The notes under the pieces were generated by a model. The model saw only the letters and a list, made by a program, of their open reading frames with translations. It was not told the origin of the DNA and did not search any database. Positions 1 to 4,965 of a stretch of 12,546 nucleotides of DNA are shown in pieces. Every line of letters starts with the position of its first letter. The first letter of the stretch is position 1. The stretch is taken from assembly GCA_028715665.1 (NCBI GenBank), contig JAQURI010000029.1, positions 1 to 12,546 on the forward strand. Direction: 5' to 3'. The stretch is from Candidatus Ratteibacteria bacterium (GTDB taxonomy: Bacteria; CAIJMQ01). The position numbers and the translations under genes are program-made.

Positions 1-16
1 TGTGCTCTTCCGATCT
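1..16. other. Residual Illumina adapter (not genomic)
   Basis: The bases TGTGCTCTTCCGATCT are the last 16 bases of the standard TruSeq Read 2 adapter. They sit exactly at the contig edge, so they are a trimming or assembly artefact. If translated with the downstream reading frame they add a false CSSDL-type N-terminus to the first protein. Confidence 0.95.
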
Positions 17-236
17 GACCAAAGATACCATTCCCGCATTACTTCGTCCTCAGGAAGTAGTAATGCCCTTAGAGAAGTTACCTTCTCTTATCCCTAAAAT
101 TACAATGCCAACTCCGGCATATGCAGGGGTTACAGTAAATAATTATTTTTACGGTGACATAAAAACGAAAGCGGATGAGGAAGAATTATTTCCGATGTTA
201 GAAAAGTTTATTAAAAACCAGATAAGAGGCAGTTAG
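17..236 (+). CDS. Phage tail tape measure protein, C-terminal fragment
   Basis: The frame is open from the adapter junction to a TAG at 234-236, giving about 72 residues. The fragment begins with DTIPALLRPQEVVMPLEKL, which resembles the 'GDTVPAMLTPGEFVVPK' signature near the C-terminus of many tape measure proteins (established family pattern). A beta-rich NNYFYGDIKT segment and a charged helix ending in KNQIRGS follow, also usual for these tails. Such proteins set tail length and sit inside the tail tube. The gene is cut at the contig edge, so its true length is unknown. Its stop abuts the ATG of the next gene at 237. The call rests on a short C-terminal signature and is moderate. Confidence 0.6.
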
Positions 237-845
237 ATGATTGAGGTTCAATTTAATACGGCGAAGCTGGAAAAGGCAATTCGTATGGTCCCCAATGTTT
301 TGAGATATGAATTAGAAAATCCCCGGGGTGCTTGGGACCATATAGGCAAAAGTTTCTTTAAGAAATTTTTTAATGAACGGTTGAAGGGGCCTCCGGGGAT
401 TAAAAGCTTTTCAATCTATAGGCTTTTCAAATATAGGGTCATAAAATCATCATCCAACATTATGGATTCAGGTATAGAGATGTATACCCCATCAGCAATC
501 GCACGCATACACGAAACAGGGGCTACATTAACATCAGAAAAGGGAATTCCTATCCCCTTTTCGCAAAAGATACGACCCGAAATGTATACTGCTCGGGGCC
601 AGTTAAGGAAAAAATTTAAGGATATCGAGGATATTAAAAATTTAAGACGGGTAAGACTTAGAACGGGTTATTTCTGGGCGCAGTTCAAAAGGAAAAACCC
701 CTCTGAAATCAAGCCGATGTATACAATAAGGAACACCATAATTTTAAAGAAACGCCTTGGTTTTTATGATACATGGCGAGCTCATATACCTCGACAGATT
801 GAAATTCTTAATAGGGCAGTTAGCAACACATTGAAACGCATTTAA
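237..845 (+). CDS. Probable phage virion assembly protein (gp10/tail-completion-like)
   Basis: 202 residues, basic, no membrane segment. The ATG follows the previous stop directly and has an AGAGG site about 7 bases upstream. A central ARIHETGATLTSEKGIPIPF segment (about residues 88-107) is followed by RGQLRKKF, a GYFWAQFKRKN stretch and a C-terminal helix after WRAHIPRQIEILNRA. The order 'HExGGxI ... IPl ... LF ... aRpf ... helix' is how HK97 gp10-like and Mu-type virion morphogenesis proteins read; these complete the head-tail connector or tail terminator. No catalytic motif is visible. The assignment comes from pattern resemblance only; a structure-based search would be needed to settle it. 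Its position after the tape measure gene is unusual for a neck protein. Confidence 0.5.
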   Translation: MIEVQFNTAKLEKAIRMVPNVLRYELENPRGAWDHIGKSFFKKFFNERLKGPPGIKSFSIYRLFKYRVIKSSSNIMDSGIEMYTPSAIARIHETGATLTSEKGIPIPFSQKIRPEMYTARGQLRKKFKDIEDIKNLRRVRLRTGYFWAQFKRKNPSEIKPMYTIRNTIILKKRLGFYDTWRAHIPRQIEILNRAVSNTLKRI

Positions 846-852
846 TAGGGAT

Positions 853-927
853 ATGAGAAAAATTACCAATGTCCTATGGATTTTAAGGACAAATGCACCG
901 AAGGGATTTAATATAAGGGTGGAATAA
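853..927 (+). CDS. Possible 24-residue micro-ORF
   Basis: ATG at 853 opens a 24-codon frame (MRKITNVLWILRTNAPKGF and on) ending in TAA at 925-927, in the 110-base gap between two phage genes. An AGGG lies only 3-4 bases before the ATG, which is too close for a normal ribosome site. No family is recognised. It may be chance; it is listed because nothing else explains the gap. Confidence 0.2.
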   Translation: MRKITNVLWILRTNAPKGFNIRVE

Positions 928-955
928 AAAAATAATTTAATGGAGATAAGCTAAT

Positions 956-1210
956 ATGGAAATTGAACAGAAAAATCCTTCCTACTTTTACACTAAAGAC
1001 CTCTACGAAGCTGCTTGGTTATATGCCTCTAAGATTCGGTTAATTAACATAGAACCCTCTTCGAATTCCAGAAATTCCTGGTTCGTTTTTGAGAATAAGA
1101 AAATATCCCAAGAATCATCCAATCGGTATTGGAATGGCGAAGCAATAGGCGATATAAAACTTTACGCCGATGCAATACGTTCATTAAAAGATAGGCTTTT
1201 TAAAACATGA
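956..1210 (+). CDS. DUF5659-like small phage protein
   Basis: 84 residues, with a GGAG site 9 bases before the ATG. The layout is FYTKDLYEAAWLYASKIRL (about residues 11-29), then SWFVFENKK (about 41-49), an RYWNGEAIGD turn (about 57-66) and a closing helix YADAIRSLKDRLF. This matches the shape of the DUF5659 family as I recall it: a helix with 'dLyxAAyLxa', a strand with 'FxFed', 'yw.G' and 'RxLKxrl'. These small proteins are found in phages and mobile elements and have no known function. It sits directly upstream of the replication genes and probably shares their transcript. Function is unknown and the family call is tentative. Confidence 0.5.
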   Translation: MEIEQKNPSYFYTKDLYEAAWLYASKIRLINIEPSSNSRNSWFVFENKKISQESSNRYWNGEAIGDIKLYADAIRSLKDRLFKT

Positions 1211-1244
1211 AAGAAAAAGATTTAATAAAAACATGGAGATGGAA

Positions 1245-2021
1245 ATGGAACCGAAAAATTTCGGCGAGGGCTGGATTAAATTATATCGGCAAAGCCTAAA
1301 AAGCAGAGTATTTGCCAATGCTGATTTATGGAAGGTGTGGACATGGTGTTTATTAAAGGCAAATCACAAAGAATCATGGGTGTCGGTAAGTACTGGGAGG
1401 GGAACCACGGAGGTAAAAGTTCTTCCCGGCCAGTTCATTTTTGGAAGGAATGTTGCGGCGGAAGAATTAAAAATGGTCCCCAGTTCGGTTAGGAAAAGAA
1501 TGTGTAAATTAGAAAACATGGGAAATCTTAACATACAACGTAACACCCATTTTTCAATTATAACCATTATCAAGTGGAAAGATTATCAAGAGGAAAATAT
1601 AAAAAGTAACAGGCAAGGTGACAACCAAGTGACAGGCAAGGAACAGGCAAGTGACACAAACAAGAATGATAAGAATGAAAAAAAGGAAGGATATTCTTCT
1701 AAAGAAGAAGGGAAATTTTCCCAATCGGAAATATTTAATAAGCTAAACCAATACGAAAAAGAAATAATCGAAGTCTATGAAACCTTAACTACTAACATCT
1801 TTAAAGAAGAAGAATTAGCTTTGTTGAGGGAATTATTAACCGAATGTTATCCGGGGCAAATAAAAGAAGCAATACGGAATTTTTCAAAAAATAAACCCGA
1901 GGCATTTGGAGTATTCTCTTATATCGGAGAACCATTAGGAAAAGGTATGTTCGGAAAGCGTAAACAGAAAAAAGAGGAAAGAAATGGAAAACAATCTCCA
2001 AGATATACAATCCCGGAATAA
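1245..2021 (+). CDS. Phage replication initiator (DnaD/O-like)
   Basis: About 258 residues if ATG 1245 is used. ATGs at 1233 and 1239 are in frame, but the only ribosome site, GGAG at 1235-1238, lies 6 bases before 1245. The N-terminal part (to about residue 115) has GQFIFGRNVAAEELKMVPSS followed by VRKRMCKLENMGNL, the winged-helix pattern of phage initiators, with a closing IIKWKDYQ. A polar, Asn/Gln/Lys-rich linker follows (about 120-160). The C-terminal domain (about 162-235) contains the YPGQIKEAIRNFSKN and AFGVFSYIGEPL segments typical of DnaD-like domains. Such proteins bind the phage origin and bring in the loader and helicase. The next gene, a DnaC-type loader, overlaps its end by 38 bases. 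The linker DNA carries iteron-like repeats, as in lambda O. Confidence 0.75.
   Translation: MEPKNFGEGWIKLYRQSLKSRVFANADLWKVWTWCLLKANHKESWVSVSTGRGTTEVKVLPGQFIFGRNVAAEELKMVPSSVRKRMCKLENMGNLNIQRNTHFSIITIIKWKDYQEENIKSNRQGDNQVTGKEQASDTNKNDKNEKKEGYSSKEEGKFSQSEIFNKLNQYEKEIIEVYETLTTNIFKEEELALLRELLTECYPGQIKEAIRNFSKNKPEAFGVFSYIGEPLGKGMFGKRKQKKEERNGKQSPRYTIPE
1606..1664 (+). repeat. Iteron-like 11-12 bp direct repeats, possible phage origin
   Basis: Five degenerate copies with consensus GTGACAGGCAA start at 1606, 1618, 1629, 1640 and 1651 (spacings 12, 11, 11, 11). The copies are GTAACAGGCAA, GTGACAACCAA, GTGACAGGCAA, GGAACAGGCAA and a weaker GTGACACAAAC. The period is not a multiple of three and the encoded peptide is not repetitive, so the repetition exists at the DNA level. 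Direct repeats inside the linker region of the initiator gene are known from lambda O. The origin role is inferred. Confidence 0.55.
1694..1722. repeat. Inverted repeats beside the iteron-like array
   Basis: TTCTTC/GAAGAA (1694-1699 and 1704-1709, 4-base loop TAAA) is followed at once by GGGAAA-T-TTTCCC (1710-1722). Together with the A-rich stretch from about 1658 to 1693 they could form the unwinding part of an origin next to the repeats at 1606-1664. The arms are read directly; the role is inferred. Confidence 0.4.
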
Positions 2022-2802
2022 TATCAAGTGTATTAAATGTGGGGATAAGAATCCAGGAAATTTTTACGATGACGACATAAAACTAGGGAAAATCGGCCGC
2101 GAAAGGGAAAAGGAAATTTTCTGTATTAAATGCCGAAAGGAACGTAGGCGAGAATTATTAAAGGTAGATCCTGGGAAACATCTTGCATCTATAGGCGTGC
2201 CGCCGAGATTTTATGATTGCACATTGGAAAATTTTAAAGGTGGAGGGGAATATATTGAAAAAATTCATTTTTATTTAAAAAACCTTATTTATTTAAAAAA
2301 CCTTACCGAAGGACTTTATATTTATGGTCCGTATGGATGCGGTAAAACACATCTCGCGATTGGCATTTTGAAAGAATTACGGGTTAATTATGCATTTAAT
2401 CGTCCTTGCGAAGAATTGAAATTTATTACAACACCCGAGTTGCTTTTAGAATTACGAGGTGCAGCCACGCAAAAAAGTACAGAGCGGACCCTTATATTGA
2501 AATATTCGCGCTATGATTATCTTTTCCTGGATGATATGGGCGCAGAAAAAACATCCGATTTTTCACTTTCATGTCTTTATCAGATTCTCAATTATAGATA
2601 TAACAATTTGAAGCCCATAATTATTACTTCTAATCTTAACTTAGATGAATTATCGAAAAAATTATCTTCTAAGGACGAGGATAATCCCCAAAGGATAGCA
2701 AGCCGGATTGTAGGATTATGCTGGCAGATTCAAATTAAAATGCCGGATTATAGAATCCAACAGCGGAAAGAGATGAGGAAAAATAAAGATGCCCAAGGTT
2801 AA
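1984..2802 (+). CDS. DnaC-like replicative helicase loader (AAA+ ATPase)
   Basis: 272 residues; ATG with GAGG 6 bases upstream, inside the end of the initiator gene. An N-terminal zinc-binding segment has CIKC (16-19) and CIKC (47-50). The AAA+ core has Walker A GPYGCGKT (115-122), Walker B YLFLDDMG (179-186), a sensor-1 IIITSN (212-217) and an arginine finger region QRIASRIVG (236-244). This is the pattern of the DnaC/IstB/DnaI group, here in a phage setting, so it should load the host helicase at the phage origin in an ATP-dependent way with the initiator upstream. IstB, the transposition partner, is the alternative, but no IstA lies nearby. The only oddity is an 18-bp in-frame duplication just before the Walker A motif. 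Confidence 0.85.
   Translation: MENNLQDIQSRNNIKCIKCGDKNPGNFYDDDIKLGKIGREREKEIFCIKCRKERRRELLKVDPGKHLASIGVPPRFYDCTLENFKGGGEYIEKIHFYLKNLIYLKNLTEGLYIYGPYGCGKTHLAIGILKELRVNYAFNRPCEELKFITTPELLLELRGAATQKSTERTLILKYSRYDYLFLDDMGAEKTSDFSLSCLYQILNYRYNNLKPIIITSNLNLDELSKKLSSKDEDNPQRIASRIVGLCWQIQIKMPDYRIQQRKEMRKNKDAQG
2270..2305 (+). repeat. 18-bp perfect tandem duplication inside the helicase loader
   Basis: The unit TTTATTTAAAAAACCTTA occurs at 2270-2287 and again at 2288-2305. It is in frame and yields the doubled peptide YLKNLI-YLKNLT just before the ATPase core. Confidence 0.9.
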
Positions 2803-2962
2803 GGTCCCTAAACAAATTTTATGGCGAGCGATTATAAATGTGTGTTGCCAATGTGCAGGAGGGAAATACTGGAGAGTAATAAGAGATTGTACTAATAAGG
2901 AATGTCCTTTATATTCTCTCCGGCCGGGCGGAGGAATGAATTACCTAAGTAGACAAAAATGA
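2789..2962 (+). CDS. 57-residue cysteine-rich phage protein
   Basis: ATG 2789 lies inside the end of the helicase loader gene (14-base overlap), with GAGG 10 bases upstream; the frame ends at TGA 2960-2962. The core is CCQCAGGKYWRVIRDC followed by KECPLYSLRPGGG. This is the recurrent phage pattern 'C.dCcgg....V..C....CpL...R.G', probably one zinc site formed by Cys20, Cys22, Cys34 and Cys39 or similar. Proteins of this type are common next to replication and recombination genes in phages, and their role is not known. DNA or RNA binding is a reasonable guess. The family pattern makes it more likely to be real than its length alone would suggest. Confidence 0.7.
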   Translation: MPKVKVPKQILWRAIINVCCQCAGGKYWRVIRDCTNKECPLYSLRPGGGMNYLSRQK

Positions 2963-3042
2963 GTATTCGAGGACATAAACATTGCGTTAGAGGATTTGTA
3001 AGAGGCGAGAAAAACCCTTGCGAGGGAATATGGCTAAGGTAG
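2959..3042 (+). CDS. Possible 27-residue micro-ORF
   Basis: The stop of the cysteine-rich gene and this ATG share an ATGA (2959-2962), a usual sign of coupled translation. The frame gives MSIRGHKHCVRGFVRGEKN and a short tail, ending in TAG at 3040-3042 inside the next gene. It is basic with two cysteines. No family is recognised, and it may be a non-coding link. Confidence 0.3.
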   Translation: MSIRGHKHCVRGFVRGEKNPCEGIWLR

Positions 3043-3224
3043 ATGAGGAATATCTTCAAAAGACTATAGAGGTTTATCAGCCTTATAGTGAAAAGAAGCT
3101 AACTTTGACTGATGCCCAGGAAATAAATCAAAATATGATGGGATTCTTTTCACTTCTTAAGGAGTGGCAAGACAAGGAAACCAGAGATACTGTAGATTCT
3201 ATAATTTCCGAACTTGACACATGA
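3030..3224 (+). CDS. Small recombinase-associated protein, function unknown
   Basis: 64 residues from ATG 3030 (MAKVDEEYLQKTIEVYQPYS and on). A TTG at 3018 in the same frame is an alternative start with a better-spaced GAGG, while the ATG has GAGGG only 3 bases before it. The protein is acidic and helical, with the segments 'TIEVYQPYSEKKLTLTDAQE', 'INQNMMGFFSLLKEW' and 'DTVDSIISEL'. I recall small proteins of this general sort just upstream of large serine recombinases in mobile elements, and the recombinase starts 27 bases downstream here. A helper or regulator of the recombinase is possible. No DNA-binding motif is clear, so function is unknown. Confidence 0.6.
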   Translation: MAKVDEEYLQKTIEVYQPYSEKKLTLTDAQEINQNMMGFFSLLKEWQDKETRDTVDSIISELDT

Positions 3225-3251
3225 AAATAAATAAGGGAACATAGCAAAAGT

Positions 3252-4772
3252 ATGAAAGCAATTTTATATGCCAGGGTGAGCAGTAAAGAACAGCAAGAAG
3301 AAGGTTTTTCTATTCCTGCCCAATTAAAACTTTTGAAAGATTACGCGCTCAAGAATAATTATAAAATCGTTAAAGAATTTATTGAAGTGGAAACAGCGAA
3401 GCAAGCGGGAAGAAATAATTTCAACGAGATGGTCAAATTCCTATATGATAATCCCGAAGTAAAAATTATATTATGTGAAAAGACGGACCGGTTGTATCGC
3501 AATTTTAAGGATTACGTGACGATTGACGAACTTGATTTGGAAATTCATTTTATTCGGGAAGGGGAAGTTTTAAATAAAGATTCTAAATCACATCAGAAAT
3601 TCATACACGGAATAAAAGTTTTGATGGCCAAAAATTACCTTGACAATCTTTCAGAAGAAGTTAAGAAGGGACAATTACAAAAAGCAGAAAGCGGAGAATA
3701 TCCGTCGGGTGCGCCAGTAGGATATAAAAACAATCTTGAAACACATAAAATAGAAATTGATACCGATGTGGCGCCAATTATTTTAAAGGCGTTTCAGCTT
3801 TATGCTCTTGGAACTTATTCGATAGGGAAGATTACGAAGTTTGTATATGAGCAGGGTTTAAGGGGAAAACGCGGCGGTAGGATCTGGAAGGGGAGAATGG
3901 AGCAGATATTGCGGAATCCGATTTATTACGGGTGGTTTAGATGGAAGGAAAAACTTTATCACGGAATTCATGAGCCGATTATTACAAGAGAATTATTCGA
4001 TGCGGTTCAAAAGGCGTTTGAAAGTAAAAGCAAACCCAAGGGAAGAAAGCATCTGTTTGCCTTTTCTGGATTATTAACTTGCGGGAAATGCGGATGTGCA
4101 ATGACGGCAGAAATACATAAGGGCAAATACAAGTATTATCATTGCACAGGGCATCGGGGGAAGTGCGGAAATAGTTTTGTCCGGGAAGAGGTTATTGATA
4201 GTCAGATGGGAAACATATTAAAGAACATAGAAATCCCGGCCGATATTTTAGAATTCACAAAAGAAGGATTATTAAAAAGCCACAAAGACGAAAAGGAATA
4301 TCACGACCAGCAGATAACGATATTGCAGGAGAATTACAAGAAGATTCAATGCCGGATAGATAAGATGTATGTTGACAAGTTAGACGGAGCAATAACGGAA
4401 AGCTTTTATAAGGAGAGGATAGGGCAATGGGAGCGGGAGCTTGAGCGGGTTAGGGAAAGTATTGGGAGGCATGAGGTTGCTAATCGGAGTTATAGGGAAG
4501 AGGGCATAAAGATTTTAGAACTGGCGCAGATAGCTCACCGCATGTTTGTTAAGCAAGAACCGTCGGAAAAACGGAAATTACTGTCTTTTGTATTATCGAA
4601 CTGCACTTTAGAGGACGGGATAGTTTCTCCGCAATACAATCTACCATTTAGTCTAATTGCTAATGCGGTTGAAACTAACGACTGGCGGGGCCGACGGGGC
4701 TCGAACCCGCGACCTCCAGATCGACAATCTGGCATTCTAAACCAACTGAACTACGGCCCCTTGTTATGTTAA
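3252..4772 (+). CDS. Large serine recombinase (phage integrase)
   Basis: 506 residues. The N-terminal resolvase domain (1 to about 140) has LYARVSSKEQ with catalytic Ser10, then SIPAQLKLLKDYA and the EKTDRLYRN motif (76-84). The recombinase domain (about 150-260) includes GAPVGYKNN and ILRNPIYYGWF. A zinc ribbon follows with Cys277, Cys280, Cys298 and Cys305 (LLTCGKCG and YYHCTGHRGKC), then a charged coiled-coil region (about 340-405). Such enzymes join attP and attB through a serine-linked intermediate. The last 29 residues (478-506, WRGRRGSNPRPPDRQ and on) are only the antisense translation of tRNA-Asp, so the native end is probably near residue 477 or differs in the free element. An AGGGA lies 13 bases before the ATG, rather far for a ribosome site. 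Confidence 0.92.
   Translation: MKAILYARVSSKEQQEEGFSIPAQLKLLKDYALKNNYKIVKEFIEVETAKQAGRNNFNEMVKFLYDNPEVKIILCEKTDRLYRNFKDYVTIDELDLEIHFIREGEVLNKDSKSHQKFIHGIKVLMAKNYLDNLSEEVKKGQLQKAESGEYPSGAPVGYKNNLETHKIEIDTDVAPIILKAFQLYALGTYSIGKITKFVYEQGLRGKRGGRIWKGRMEQILRNPIYYGWFRWKEKLYHGIHEPIITRELFDAVQKAFESKSKPKGRKHLFAFSGLLTCGKCGCAMTAEIHKGKYKYYHCTGHRGKCGNSFVREEVIDSQMGNILKNIEIPADILEFTKEGLLKSHKDEKEYHDQQITILQENYKKIQCRIDKMYVDKLDGAITESFYKERIGQWERELERVRESIGRHEVANRSYREEGIKILELAQIAHRMFVKQEPSEKRKLLSFVLSNCTLEDGIVSPQYNLPFSLIANAVETNDWRGRRGSNPRPPDRQSGILNQLNYGPLLC
4621..4677. repeat. 57-bp imperfect inverted repeat at the element edge
   Basis: The arms TAGTTTC-t-CCGCA (4621-4633) and TGCGG-tt-GAAACTA (4664-4677) flank a 30-base centre. 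Twelve base pairs match. It ends 5 bases before the 3' end of tRNA-Asp, inside the last codons of the recombinase gene. The size fits a serine-recombinase arm site, but the role is unproven, and the centre is too long for an ordinary terminator. Confidence 0.5.
4678..4760. other. Probable integration (attachment) site in tRNA-Asp
   Basis: The serine recombinase gene meets the 3' end of the tRNA here, with phage genes on one side and chromosomal genes on the other. The 3' end of a tRNA is a classic target. The crossover cannot be placed: the partner site is outside the window, and serine recombinases need only a very short core identity. Confidence 0.5.
4683..4760 (-). tRNA. tRNA-Asp (anticodon GTC)
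   Basis: Read on the - strand from 4760. The acceptor stem GGGGCCG pairs with CGGCCCC, followed by discriminator G and an encoded CCA (4685-4683). The anticodon stem CCAGA/TCTGG encloses the loop TTGTCGA with anticodon GTC. The T-arm is GCGGG-TTCGAGC-CCCGT and the D-arm GTTC/GAAT. G73 and GTC are Asp identity elements. All arms are intact, so the tRNA remains functional despite lying at the element edge. It follows tRNA-Val by 47 bases and is probably co-transcribed with it. Confidence 0.96.
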
Positions 4773-4799
4773 CTATAAACTATAAACGCTAAACTATCA
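4772..4799. repeat. Four 7-bp tandem units between the tRNAs
   Basis: The units are ACTATAA, ACTATAA, ACGCTAA and ACTATCA in series, filling most of the 47-base spacer between tRNA-Asp and tRNA-Val. Probably slippage in non-coding DNA. Confidence 0.6.
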
Positions 4800-4807
4800 A
4801 CTCTTGC

Positions 4808-4882
4808 TGGTGGGCGATAGAGGATTTGAACCTCTGACCTCCTCCTTGTAAGGGAGGCGCTCTCCCCCTAAGCTAATCGCCC
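4808..4882 (-). tRNA. tRNA-Val (anticodon TAC)
   Basis: Read on the - strand from 4882. The acceptor GGGCGAT pairs with ATCGCCC, discriminator A, encoded CCA (4810-4808). The anticodon stem CCTCC/GGAGG encloses the loop CTTACAA with anticodon TAC. The T-arm is AGAGG-TTCAAAT-CCTCT and the D-arm GCTT/GAGC. The Val-Asp pair is a common bacterial tRNA cluster. The radical SAM gene ends 83 bases upstream on the same strand, so read-through from it is possible; no clear promoter was seen in the gap. Confidence 0.96.
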
Positions 4883-4965
4883 GTTTTTGCAGGCATAAGT
4901 TTATCATAAATTGCTGATATACTTCAAAATCGTTTGAGGGAGAATTGGATTTGAGTCTTTTTGTA

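Larger units (their letters stand above)
17..4760 (+). mobile_element. Right end of an integrated phage or phage-like element
   Basis: Everything from the contig edge to the tRNA-Asp gene is co-oriented and phage-like: tape-measure tail end, virion assembly protein, replication initiator, DnaC-type loader, small cysteine-rich protein and a large serine recombinase. The recombinase lies at the edge, next to a tRNA, as integrases usually do. Beyond the tRNA the genes are ordinary chromosomal ones on the other strand. The left end of the element, its capsid, terminase and lysis genes and the second attachment site lie outside the window. Several short gene overlaps suggest one long transcript. 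The exact right boundary inside or beside the tRNA is inferred and cannot be fixed without an empty site. Confidence 0.8.

Noticed and set aside
1984..2802. IstB transposition helper instead of a phage helicase loader
   Set aside because: No IstA transposase or insertion sequence ends nearby, and the gene overlaps a replication initiator within a phage region.
4535..4735. Minus-strand frame across the recombinase end and tRNA-Asp
   Set aside because: Its N-terminal part is only the sense translation of tRNA-Asp and the rest is antisense to a well-supported recombinase.
1..4760. CRISPR array or defence island in the phage region
   Set aside because: No spaced 25-40 base repeats were seen; the only arrays are the 11-bp units at 1606-1664 and the 18-bp duplication at 2270-2305, which do not fit CRISPR.
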